NCBI GenBank assembly: GCA_951394405.1
Contig: OX596339.1
Coordinates: 3,162,001-3,226,000 of the forward strand
Direction: 5' to 3'
DNA length: 64,000 bases
From: Coprinellus micaceus
Lineage: Eukaryota; Basidiomycota; Agaricomycetes; Agaricales; Psathyrellaceae
The notes under the pieces: generated by a model
Database searches by the model: none
Told to the model about the DNA's origin: nothing
The model's input: only the letters and a program-made list of their open reading frames with translations
Part shown: piece by piece, positions 45,856 to 57,390 of the stretch
Layout of the letters: each line of letters opens with the position of its first letter
Numbering within the stretch: position 1 is the stretch's first letter
Position numbers and translations under genes: made by a program

Positions 45856-47579
45856 GGGACGGTGGCTGGATATGCTTATTTAGGTAAGACGATGACGCAG
45901 CACAGGAAATCTAGTTCAAAGCAGGTAGTATGGGCTCTGGCGAGTCCGGTGACGGAGCGATGGGCTTGAACTTCGAAGCAGTGGTTCTGCCGTTAAAGTT
46001 GAGCTTGGACAGGAGGAGCCATGCCGGGTCAGTATGATGGGCGCCCAATCACCTGTGGTGTAAACAAGATGGCTCCATTACCAAATAAGAACAAACGCTT
46101 CGGGAGCAAGCTGACTCAGCACACCATTAGTGGTGCAAGCTGACTCATGCTTGCTCCTCTCCTCCTAATACGGTTGGTCCGCCGTGTCGACCCCGTTTAC
46201 CACCTTAAATCAAGCGACGAAAATGGGCCGTTTCCAGGTTGGACATAGTAGCTGGGGAGATCAGATTACTCCGCTGGCTCAGGCTTAGCCTTCTTAGCCA
46301 CCACGCCTACCTTCTCCTCAGTACTCGGCTTTAGTACTTTCGCCTTCGCTCTTATCTTCCATCGCAGCCTCACTTCTTCTGCCAGTCGGTTACCCTTGGC
46401 CCTCGCTCCCGCCGACGCCCCGACCTCAACTACTCAAGGTTCCATAGATTCTTGACCGGTATGCGGTGTCATTCATTCTCGGCCGTTGCGAACGCCTGGC
46501 TACCCCACAGCCCCAGCGACGCTCTGGCAGTGCTCCGACGTACTTGGTCTGAAGCGGTGCTTGGTACTCTATCTAAGCCAACCAGGGTTCACCAGATGCC
46601 CTAGTTTCAAGTTTGTGACCGTGAAGGCCGGCTCACATCCTTGATCTGGGCGGCCCACCCTCAATGACCCCTTATTAACGCGAGTGCACTCATACGCCGT
46701 CTTTCATAACCCCCAGTGAGGCAAACACAACCCTTTCCGTACCCTGGGCCCAACCCGGAAGCACCCTCGTCAACTCCTCCTTCGTACCATGAGCAGGTCT
46801 CATAGCCTAATGCCTTCAGTGAAGCACACCCCACACCCTCATTCCGTGGTTGGTCACTTCCTTCGCCAAGTCGAAAGCCACCACGTTCAGACCCCGAATC
46901 ATACCCCCATGCCCCTTCATTACGATTCAAAGACTGGCTCGATGGTGGCGTTCCCATGGTGCGCAGTGTATAGCTCATCCGTGGATCACCCCCTAGTAAT
47001 CAGTGCGCAAGCAGGCCATGCAACCCGGGGACAGGAATTCGGGTTCCTCCAAACGGGCTGGAGGCTTACAGAAGAACCCACTACTTCAAGGGGCCTTGTT
47101 GTCTCTGTGCGTTTGTGGCGAATAGGACTTACACGGAAGCGAGGATTGGCATTGTGGAGACATTTAACGGAGACAAAGACCGAAATCGCTCCGTCTTACA
47201 CGGCGAGTACGTCGCGACGTGTGCTACTCATGCGTGTGGTTACTTTCGTGAGCAGCCCATCTTTGTTTTTATTTGGGTAATTTGTACCAACCTCTCCATG
47301 TCGCGGGTGTAGTCTGCCTTGAACGGTTCTACCCTTTGCGGGGATTGAGGGTGCAAGTTTACGCGAAGCGAGGTACGCACGGCCCCAGCTCCGCCGCCTG
47401 TCCCCCGCTGAGAACATTCCAGACATCCCACTCGATCCACGGGCGCTTACCCAAGTGTCAGAAATTCCCGGGTCGTTCCGTGCAGGAGACGGATTGTTTC
47501 AGGTGATGACAGACTCGGTCATTCGTGGGCGGCCTCGCTGTGAGCCATTTCGCTGCTGCCGCTTCTTCTACCCGTTCAC
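45856..47579. other. Intergenic stretch, no gene recognised
   Basis: Open frames at 46661-46978 (-) and 46789-47280 (+) show no motifs. Nothing else was seen. Confidence 0.5.
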
Positions 47580-48065
47580 ATGTCAACCGAAGGTTTTCAA
47601 GTCATCGAACCAGCCCCCCGTAAGGCTCGCAAGTCAATCGCTCGAGAATTATGGAGAGGGGTGAATGAAGATCGCTTCTGGGACCTCTTCGTTCAATGTT
47701 TGGTTTGCAAGGTGGTCGGCCTCCGAGAAGGAATGAGTGGCGGCCATAATTGCAGCATTCCTAACAGGCGTTACGACCCGTACGGCGGCTTTCCCCTGAA
47801 AGCAGGAGTATGTCTTGGAAATATCCCTGCAGACGTCCCCCAGAGCGTCCAGTGGCGTTCTACACGCTTAAGCCCTGCGCCGGCCGAAATCATTCCAGAG
47901 ACCGAGGATGAATCGGGAGAGGAGGTGAGGGATGGGTCCGCCGACAATGGGGATCTAAGTCGATCCGACGTCTCCCACTCTGAGTCGCTTTTTAGCGATG
48001 GTCCACCGCTTGGTAGCGATCCAGAACTTCCTACCCTTTTGCAAATTCTGCACGGAGACGCGTAG
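47580..48065 (+). CDS. Small protein with a CCHC zinc-binding motif
   Basis: A single-exon ORF of 161 residues from the ATG at 47580. Residues about 33-55 carry FWDLFVQCLVCKVVGL followed by a GGHNC ending, a C-x2-C-x(about 14)-H-x-C arrangement likely to bind zinc. Mushroom genomes hold many short proteins with a similar W/F-x2-F-xQC-x2-C start. The C-terminal half is acidic and Ser-rich (ETEDESGEEVRDG) and probably disordered. The function is unknown. The zinc-like motif followed by an acidic tail suggests a nuclear or regulatory role, which is only inference. Confidence 0.55.
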   Translation: MSTEGFQVIEPAPRKARKSIARELWRGVNEDRFWDLFVQCLVCKVVGLREGMSGGHNCSIPNRRYDPYGGFPLKAGVCLGNIPADVPQSVQWRSTRLSPAPAEIIPETEDESGEEVRDGSADNGDLSRSDVSHSESLFSDGPPLGSDPELPTLLQILHGDA

Positions 48066-51000
48066 CCCCGAACCCCCGCCTTTATATTCTAAGTCCCTTC
48101 AGGATTTCCCGCTCGACTGTAGCCACTTGCTTGTACTTAATCTCTCTATTAGGATAGCCCTGCCTGTCCTCATTTTTTGGATATCTGATAGCTCCTACGT
48201 GTTGCTTCTAAATTATTGAGAATCCGTGTATTCCGTTTGCTTGTCCCATTTAATCCAACCGGCGATATGCCAATAGAACGCGAGTACTTCCCCCTTGAGT
48301 ATTCCGATCGCAGTATGACTTCGCTCTTATGGAGCCCAGTTAGGTACATGGGTACGGGGCATGTCGTCTCCCGGGTATGGGGGACATGCGTGGCGGGTAT
48401 GGCGGCCGTTGGTTTGTATCTCCGATCCAAATAGAAGTATATAATCAGGCTCTATTAATTATCGAGCACGGATTCCAGCAACAATCCTTGCCCCCTCTTT
48501 TCTCTCCTACCCCCGACCCCCGACTTGTTCTCTTCGTGCCTCTATATCCCACTACAGAGACGTTCCCTACGCTGTGCGATCGCTTTTCACTTGCTCTCAC
48601 CATATAACTTCGCCGAACGTTTGGCCTGTCGCCTTTCAAGAAGGCTCAAGATATGTGGTAACATGATGGGCCACAAGCTTCAGTTGCTCGTACGCCTTTA
48701 AGCCTCGTACTTTGGGCACCTCCGACGACTTGATACCCCGAGCTTCCGCGTCAGAGAGCTTCGAAGCGAGCCCACACAGGTGTGCTTTTGTCGTTGTTGT
48801 TGAGGTGTTCAGGACAGTACTGGTCCGCTATCTGGTCCGCTACTGATACTGGCATCCATTGCTGAGATCTCAAGCGCTCGAAATTCCACTAGCGAAATTC
48901 CGCGAGAACCGAGTGAGACGTGAGGCGTTGTGCTTAAGTCCGCTAGCTCGTTTGTCCGTCACTCATCCTACCGTGAATGTTTGGAAGGCGCCCAGTTATC
49001 ACATGTCGCAAAACGCTTGTCGCATGTAAATTACATGCCCTTATCGCCACGCACCGTTCCGGTACTGCAGCGCAAAGCGTCCTCAACTGAGATCGTGACA
49101 GGCAAGTGAATAAATGAGAGCCACCAATGTGAAGCTTTCGAATGCCCAATGTGTCCGGGGCCTGCCGCAGTAATAAGCTTGCGCGCCAATGGAAGCTGTG
49201 GCCCCATGCAGCGGCCCGGGATCATACAATTCAGCTAGTGATCTTTTTGACAGAAAACGATGGGAATTTTTGATCCGACGCCGAGTCGACATCTCAGTGG
49301 TTGCAGCCTACACACCAGAGGTTTCTATTATCAGGGAGCCAGGGCCGCGGGCATCCCACAGTGAGGCCTTTTCAGAAAATCGGCCAAAAGGTGTGGTTTT
49401 TATCTGCAAGTTTTTTGCACTGGTTGCGGGTTTCTGGAGAAATCAGCGGGCCGTTGGTCCTGAAGTTTTGCAAAGCGCCTTCTTTTGAAAGGGCTCACTT
49501 TACTCTAAGTCTCAAAGGCGATGGTTGAAAGGAACCGAAGATATCTTATCCGGAGGTTTGTATCCGCACCGAGTGAAAAGGCCCCACAGTGGGATGCCAG
49601 GGGTCCTGAGCTCGTAGCACATCGACTTCAAAAAGGTTAACGTACTGCGTCAAGAGGGCTACAAACCACATCGGTTCGCCCTCTTTCTTTCTGGAAAGGG
49701 CCGCCCTTTCGATCAAAGCAACTTCTTCAACCAAGCGTGGCGCCATACGGCGTATTTTGGCTGACGGTTGGCGGTCCGGAGATAGACCCTTGGAAATGGC
49801 CGATTTTATCCGAACTGTGTTCGTTTTTTGGGCGATTTTAGAGCCTGGGTGTACCTTTCCAAGGCCGGTATCACCCGTCAAGGTGGATAGCCTGGAGTCC
49901 TGACGCCACACATCGCCCCAGACATAGGTCTTGGGGCACTGGCTTAGGGCACCGACAAAGATTGATCATTTCTCCGAAGCCCTTTCTCGGCAACACAGGA
50001 AACTCTGTCAGGTATGTACCATACCTACCAGGTCGGCCAGGATGACGTGCCTGTTACGAGTGAGGTGGGTTCCAGAATCGAGGTTCCACAAGTATTGATG
50101 CGAGTTTGTCCCACCTAAAGGCTCTCAATATTGACCACTGCGCCTTTCCACGGATCAGGTGTTAGGGTAGAGTCATTTCTACGCGGCAGCGGCAATGTCG
50201 AGCTAGCTAATGGGCCCTCGCCCTTTTCTCGTGTATTTGAGGGGCATTTGAAGAGATGTATTCGGCATTGTACCCTCGCTCTTTGCTCAAACGCGCAGCG
50301 GGAAGCAGGCTCCTAAACCAGCCGCTCGTATCGAGCATCAGGATCTGAAGGCGAGGACACTACTTGGCATGTCAATATTTGTTCGGAACAGGCTCCAGTT
50401 GGTGTTCGAAGGAGCGTACACAGATGCGCATGCTCGCCTCCGTGTACCGTCGTCTTTGAAGAGCGCTGTCAGACCCCTGGACATAATAGACGCACGAGAC
50501 TCGGAGTCCATTATACGTCTAGCTCTGCGTTTTAGTGATCCTAGAACGGTTTTGAAGCCCGATTAAAGAGGCCAATACTAACCGCGGTGTCTTTGCGGGA
50601 GTAGCGGCCCTCCTACCGTACGGATTGAACGTGAGTTGATGAGGTCGAGGCGGCATAACAGACCTATTTGGCGTAAAAACTACCTTCCGGTACCTTCCTC
50701 AAAATGGTCTATCTGGGCGTTCGTCAAGCCGCCTGTTCTCCTTGAGATCACCTTGAGGCTTGAGTGACTTCGTTTGCCGAAACGGAGAGTCCCATCACGC
50801 TTCACCTCGCTTCGCCGACCTCGATTGCCTGGGGCCTTATGCTTCAAATTTCTACTTCGACGGCCATTGAGGTGAGCCAGATTAGGGGAGTTCAAAGTTG
50901 GAGCGGACGCGGGCGCAGGTGGCTGTGTTTCCGTGACGGCGTGGCACTCATTCTGCGATATTCAGCACCTTATCGCAGCTCTAGCGCCATTCCAGAGGAG

Positions 51001-51869
51001 ATATACATGTCTATAAATTTCTCTAGGGCACCCCTGTGCTGGGATCTCGAACTTGTCCAAGCTCGCTGGATTGGGGTGGCACAACGTCACTCGCGGAAAG
51101 ACAGCCACCCGTGACCCCCGCGGCTCCAACTTTGAACTCGCCTAATATAATCAGAACCATACATTCGGCCAATGCGTGTTGGCACAGGTGTGCAGCGGAA
51201 CTGCCGTAGATAAGGGAGGGGTGTGTTATGTTGTACGTGAGCGGGTAATTCAACAAGGCGAAGGTATATAGTCGAAGCAATGTAGTCACAGCGGGTGATT
51301 GGGGGAGGGGAAGCGTCGATTCTGTGGAGGAAAGTAAGGGGAATATACGTATCACCCTCGGGCCCTCAAACTTATTGCTGTTGCAGGGTTGGAACCCCAA
51401 GAGCCCGGAACCGTAAAAGAAAAGTGCAACCGGTCTGTTGTCGCGTGGCATCCTTCCGAGTAGGCCTTCCGACCTAGCTCTGCCTCATGCTGGGGTGAGA
51501 ATGGCTGTGCCGGAGACCTGAAAGGATGGACTGCCTCGGCCTGGCAATGCTAGGCCAGAGCAAATTTGGATTTGAGATGAAACAATATATGGCATCGGGA
51601 AACTCGAGCACCCCCCAGCGCCATCAGGCGAGACAATGCATTATCCAAGTAAGCGCCAGACAGATGGTGATGGTGTCAATGATGGTGAAGGTCAAGCAGG
51701 ATATGGGATTGTCCGGACCTCACGAAATTCCTGATGTGGAATAGGCGCCCATACTTGGACTCAGAATTCAAGGCCGCTTCATACTCCGACTCTGCAGGTC
51801 CCGTCGCACGCAGCACGCCTCGTGTTACTGGGCGCTCTGGACGACACTTCGGACCGCTCACCTTCAACC
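48066..51869. other. 3.8-kb stretch without a recognised gene
   Basis: Many open frames of 60-120 codons but no family match or splice pattern. The last part is the 5' flank of the NLR gene. Confidence 0.5.
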
Positions 51870-53822
51870 ATGTCCTCCTGGGGTGAAGCGTATAATCAAG
51901 CCCACGACTTTCATATCGAAACGCAAAACCTCAACACCAGCATTTATCACCAGTACAATGGCGGGCAAGGAAGAGCACCCATGGATAGTACGATCAATGT
52001 GGTTCATTGGCGAAGGATCCGTCAATGCTAATTCTTTTGTTCAGGGTTGTTGGAGCATGTTGCCATCGGAGCCGCCCATAATTCCGCAGAACGGGGTATC
52101 GACGCGCCCAAATGCCTCCCAGAGACAAGGATTGCCGTACAGCAGGAAATCATGGGTTGGATCGAGCATGGGAACAGAGATGGGGAGCAACGGAGGATAT
52201 TGTGGTTATCGGGCCCTGCTGGCTCAGGCAAGACGGCCATCGCAGGGACTGTTGCTGAGGAATGCCAACAGAGAGGGTGGCTCGCTGGCAGCTTCTTCTT
52301 CTCAAGCTCTTCTCCCTCACAAGAGCGCCGGACAAAAGATACACTCATTACCACCCTAGCCTACCAGCTCCTCGAACACGAGAGCCTCGGCTGCCTGAAG
52401 GACGAAATTCTTGCGTCAATCGACAATAATCCGGCTATATTCGGGAAACGGCTGGATGAACAACTCCAGGTCCTCATCCTTGAACCCCTCCGAAAAGCCC
52501 GCAAGGCGGGGCACCCCGTGACATGGCCGAAGGTTATTCTCATCGATGGGCTAGACGAATGTGACACCAAGGCTCTCCCTGCCTGGGCACATTGGAGACC
52601 CAACCCTTTATTGGCACCGTCTACCTTAAGCACACCAGGGGAGCAAGAGGGTCCAACAGCGTCCGGGCGGGCTCGGGAGAAAGTACACAAGGAGATTCTG
52701 GCCGCGTTACAGAGAGCAGCCAGCTCCTCTAACTTTCCCGAAGCCTTCCCCTTCCGCATAATCATTACCAGCAGACCGGAGACCGCGATATGCGAGTCCT
52801 TCTCGGAAAACACCGACTCCGTTAAAGAAATATTCCTAGACAACAAGTATAACCCTGACGCCGACATCGCCCTCTACCTAAAGGCCAAGTTCAGTGCTAT
52901 TAGACTACGATACGATGGACTACCGGAAAACTGGGTCTCCGAGGAGATCATCAGGTTCCTTGTCCAAGAAGCATCTGGGCAATTCGTCTATGCCGCCACG
53001 GTCATACGCTTTGTGGAGAACACGAAGAACCCTCCTCTAGAGCAATTGAAACGTGTTTTGGAATGGCGTCGCGTCGACAATTCGAAGCCTTTTGGGCCAT
53101 TGGATCTGCTATACTCCCGCATCATCGAAACCAGCCCCGATCCAGTTGTGGCCGCCAAGTGGATTTGCGCCATCCAGCATCTGATGAGCATCCTATACAG
53201 TCAGCTTGAGGACCGCGCCCCCGAATCCACCCTATTCGTGAGGTACTTTCTCGAGGCATATCCAGGAGAAATGAACTACCTACTCGGGGGCCTGACATCA
53301 CTTCTTCGTCTTCCTTCGAAGGACAACGGCCACCAAGGCTTCCACTTCTACCACAAATCCCTGTTCGATTTCATCAAGGACTCGAATCGTAGCGAGGAAT
53401 TCGGGCTTCACGTCGACCACGAGATCACATTCCACTTTATAGTGACCCGCTTCGTTGAAATCATGAAAAGTACGTCCGAGAACGAGTACTCTCTCGTTTT
53501 GAAAGACCCTAATCGAAGGATAGACAGGGGACCACAAGTCCAGCCAGAGAACATCAAATTGGACGACTGGCTTTTTACGTATGCTCGAAGCTCTTGGAGT
53601 ATCCTCAACGGCCAGAGCCCCCGCCATTGTTTGGACAGCGACATAGACTGGTGGGCCTCCATTCTCCAGGCCAGGTCGCATCAAGTAGCCGCAGACGGCC
53701 CCACTGTGACTGTTATCATGGGCATATTTATCCTTGTCCACGAAAGTGTGAGTGAAATCCTTGACTCTCGTATTCAAATGCTCTTAACGCCCACTGGAAA
53801 CTGTATAGTGCAAATGGTATAG
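51870..53822 (+). CDS. NACHT-type NLR (nephrocystin-3-like N-terminal NTPase)
   Basis: Exons 51870-51987 and 52045-53822 join across a 57-nt intron to give 631 residues. The short N-terminal exon (MSSWGEAYNQAHDFHIETQN and following) resembles the small amyloid-like or unknown leader of many mushroom NLRs. The NTPase shows Walker A GPAGSGKTAIA at about residues 96-106, Walker B VILIDGLDEC at about 203-212, and a sensor-like IIITSRPE. The winged-helix part includes FHFYHKSLFDFI. No WD40, ankyrin or TPR repeats follow, so it is a short NLR that may act alone or be truncated; the frame ends cleanly at 53822. Fungal NLRs mediate non-self recognition and regulated cell death. It lies about 430 bp from the interrupted AA9 gene on the opposite strand, tail to tail. 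Confidence 0.88.
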
Positions 53823-54251
53823 CTGCTCGCCGACCTGCAAAGTATGGAGAAGAGGAATTGTTCGAAACTGCGATTCCAGTTATTGGCGTATCCCTGGAAC
53901 CTTCGAAATGCTCCGGGACAGGTTCATCAAGTACCAGCACTACGAACAACTTCCTCTGCGACCGAAAGAGCGTTCACAAATCCCTAACGCACCAAGTAGG
54001 GGTTTTGAAGGAGGCCCCGACGTTGGCAAGACGCGTAAGTTCCGCCTTTCTACCCAACCACCCCTGTATGTGTGATGCTCATTGAAGTCCAAAGCCCCCT
54101 CCACTGGAATCGGAGTTCGTTAGACCTCACTTGGGGTGGACGACCGTACAAGTCGTTGTATTGAAGCGAGTATCCTAACAAGAAAGGTAGCGACGGCTTG
54201 TACAGTAGTTGTCGCGCATCGTTGGGACGAGGTAGCACTCGTACTTTATCC
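53823..54251. other. Short convergent intergenic region
   Basis: Lies between the 3' ends of the NLR (+) and the AA9 gene (-). No gene or clear polyadenylation signal was seen. Confidence 0.5.
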
Positions 54252-55039
54252 CTAACCGCTCCAGACAGCTGCAGTCATTTAGCAGGTCGCTCCAAGGGGT
54301 TTTCCGTACTTTTGCACTCACCTGGTCCAGGAACCTTGTAGGTTGTGATGGAGGGAGCTTGAGCAGAGTAGATATCGACACGGACACCAGGATCGGTCAT
54401 GGAATAGCCACCAGGGAACTTGGTCAGATAATTAGAAGGAGGGCTCGCTGATCCGCCTCCAGTAAGGATGAGCTGAGCGCACTCAGGATAGAACTGCGGG
54501 GTGTTCGCCTGGTGGAGGGCGAGGAGCTCGTGCTGGATATGAAGGCATAATAAGTTCCACGACTACTTTCTGAAGGTACGACGTAGCGACCACTTGCCCT
54601 AATGAGGTACTCTCCGTTCGCCAAGGTGCGAGGGATGGTAACGTTGTAGGCGAGGTTCTTCATGATGAGACCGTTTCCCCACTGTCCCTTGGCCAAGGTG
54701 CCAGAGATGAGCCCGGTTTCAGAGATCTTGAACCAGCTGAGGCTGTTGCTGTTCGCCGAGGTACAGGCCCCCGAGCACTTGGCCATGTAGACCATGACAG
54801 GACCCTCAGCGTGGGTCCATTGGCTGTCGCACGTGGGTGGTTAGCTCTGGGGAGCATCATACGTCTACGCGGAGGGCACTTCGACGTACTTCCACTTGGC
54901 CGTGATGACGCTACCACCTTTAACGTTGGCGGAGAGCTGTCCCCCACCGGCCTGACCGCCGTTGTTGCAGGCGAAGGTCTACATAACCAGTCAGCAACTT
55001 GGGCGCATTTAACTTCACGTGGAGAAGGTACTTACGCCC

Positions 55040-55048
55040 GCAGAAGTG
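55040..55048. repeat. Target-site duplication of the KDZ element (left copy; right at 62220-62228)
   Basis: GCAGAAGTG directly precedes the left terminus and directly follows the right terminus (62220-62228). If the outermost G at 62220 belongs to the element, the duplication is 8 bp, the length I recall for Zisupton-type elements. Either choice restores the same AA9 exon. Confidence 0.93.
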
Positions 55049-55183
55049 TAGTCTCGGCTTGCCCATCCGTTTTCGTACGCTCGTCCCAAAATGGATTCGC
55101 TACCGCCAACGTCTGGGGAATAACCGCCGGGTCTCTGAGGACCTTGCCTTCGGCGATTTGTCGGCGCAGTTTGGCCTGTCTTC
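55049..55183. repeat. Left terminal inverted repeat, 135 bp
   Basis: Base-for-base identical, by eye, to the reverse complement of 62085-62219. After 55183 one mismatch and three further matches precede full divergence. Confidence 0.95.
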
Positions 55184-55595
55184 GAGGACGAGTCTGAACG
55201 GGGACGTCCGTGACGTGACGCGGATGTCGCGGACGTCACGGATGTGTACTTGTTTACTTCCACGCCAGGTTTCCGTCTCACCCTCACGCAATATAAGCCC
55301 CCTCCTGTCGTTTCTCGCCCCAGACCGCCATTTCCTCCCTTGTTCTCCTCTAGATACGTCCGGTAAGCGAAACCCCTCTTCATCGACGTGAGTCTGGATC
55401 ATTCTTCCCCTCGCTGCATTGTTCTGATAGTCGCCTGTATAGCCCTTGTCTCTCACACTTCTCGTCGCAACCATGGTGTGTATTGCCCACGGCGTCGAGC
55501 TCCTCAATGGTTGACACTCTTCTTGGTCAGATACTACACATACATGCCTTTTATGAAGCCCGCCAAGCCGCCGCCACCCGCTCCTACCCCCAAGA

Positions 55596-57390
55596 ATGTC
55601 TGAGCCACGCGAATGGATCCCGCCTCACTGCTTCGACTGTCAAGCGTCCATCAAGCCCCAAATCGTTACACAAAACACGAACGGCAACCTTGGCCGCAAG
55701 TTTATCGCTGTAAGTCTCTCCGTTGGTGGTATCTGAGCCTCGGGAATTGACCCTCGCCTTGCCCCATTAGTGCAAAGGTGTACCCGAAACACACAACTTC
55801 TTTCGGTGGATCCTTCATGACCTGGAGACAGGCCTTGTCTCCATCCTTGGTTCTGCACCTGTCTCTGCACCGGGAGCCCCCAAGTACAGCGGTCCATGCC
55901 CCATTCCTGACTGCACCAACCAGTCTCGCAATGTCAACCCCAAATGCGAGAACTTTGCCTGCTCAGTCGATTGCCGCCAGTTGTTTGGTGGCTGCAAGAT
56001 ACATCCAATGCCGTTGTCGCTCCTGCCTCCACCACCCTCTCCACCCCCTGTCCCAAGCGCAGTCTCTTCAACGCCCTCGTCGTCGTCTGCCTCTGTCTCA
56101 TCTCAATCTCAACCGTCAACCCAACCTACTCCAAGCACGTCCACCTCTACCCAGCTCACCAAGTCTACCTCCCACCCTACCTATGCCTCGCAAATGCGCC
56201 CTGCTGTTGCGGCCCGTCTTGCGAAGGAGAAGGAAGCCCTCAAGAGGAAGCAGGAGTTGGAGGAGCAGCGGGTCGCTAATCGGCTGAAGGAGGAGGGAAC
56301 CGTGTTCATCGCTTCGTGGCATTTCGTATGTGCTTACTCTATTCTCTGGGTGCGACCTGTCCCTCATGCCTCCCGTCAGGATCATATCATGCCGACGGAT
56401 CTCACCCTTCAGCCTACCCAGACTACCACATTCTACACCTATCCATTCATCAAGTTCACTGCCGAGCTTCTCGAGCTTCTTGGACTTGAAGGCCACACCG
56501 TCTTGTATCTGTTCTACCCCAAGCGTCAGGAGTGGACCCTCATCCTCGAGGGATTTGTCTACAACGTCAAGGAGTTGGGCAAGCATGTCTTCCTTCGCGC
56601 CAAGACCGTTGAGGTCGCTCACTGCTACCACATCGACATCTACCTCTCTCAGCTCAAGAATGTCCTCACAACTACCCCAGCTACTCCGAACATCCGCACC
56701 AACCTGGCCTACAACAGGGCGGCCATCAAGGCTCGCAAGGACGAGGACCTTATTGCGTCGGCTCCACCACCTGCTACTCCTCTCTTTCGATACAGCCCTT
56801 CACCGTTCTCCGACGTCGCCTCCCCTCCAGTCCGCCTTGTCACCCCTATCAAGCGCCGCCGTGAGACCCCTTCTCCTCCTCGCCGGCTAGCTGCTGGCCA
56901 GCTGCTGCTCACCACCATCGCTGAGCTTGACGCCACCGGTCCTGAAGTTGTCGACATCACGCCTCGTGCCGCCAAGCGCATTGCCTCCTCCCCCACTCTT
57001 CCCAGGGCCGACTTTCCCAATGGCTTCCACTTCTCCTTCGTACACGACCTCCTTGTTCAGTGTGGGGCACTGAAGAAGGCTTCGGAACGCCAAGCGGTAT
57101 ACAGTGAATTTGGGGCTGGAACCTACAACAGCAAGCGCTTCTCCGAGTACAAGCAGCGATGGGGCAAGGCCACCGAGGAGCAGAAGGAGAGGTACAAGAG
57201 GGCTGGACCCGAGGGGACCTGGCTTGCGTTCACCAAGGAGGTCTCTCACCCAGCTGCAGCGAAGAGGGCGGCCAAGCGCCGCATTACCCGTGAGGACAAG
57301 AAGGGGAAGGCCCGCGCTTCATCGACCTTGGAGGAGGAGGATGACGACGACGAGGAACAAGGTAGCGACAACCCTGTCACCACCCTTTAG
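55596..57390 (+). CDS. KDZ-element accessory protein with GRF-like zinc finger
   Basis: Exon 1 (55596-55709) and exon 2 (55771 onward) join in frame. A 54-nt GTATGT-CAG intron at 56326-56379 is likely, giving 559 residues (577 if retained). Residues about 9-52 read HCFDCQASIKPQ, GNLGRKFIACKG and HNFFRWIL, the C-x2-C, GR-F-xxC and FF-W pattern of GRF zinc fingers. A second cluster follows (CPIPDCTNQS, CENFACSVDCRQLFGGCKIH). After a Ser/Pro/Thr-rich linker and a charged helix comes a folded-looking region (FIKFTAELLELLGLEGHTVL), then SPSP-rich sequence. The C-terminal domain has FHFSFVHDLLVQC and FSEYKQRWGKATEEQKERYK, and the tail is basic then acidic. GRF fingers bind single-stranded nucleic acid. 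Its place inside the termini makes it a transposon gene; a role in transposition is inference. Confidence 0.8.

Noticed and set aside
55100..55507. Minus-strand frame extending the AA9 exon leftwards into 55.1-55.5 kb
   Set aside because: This sequence is the transposon terminus and interior; the true upstream AA9 exons are at 62.2-62.6 kb.
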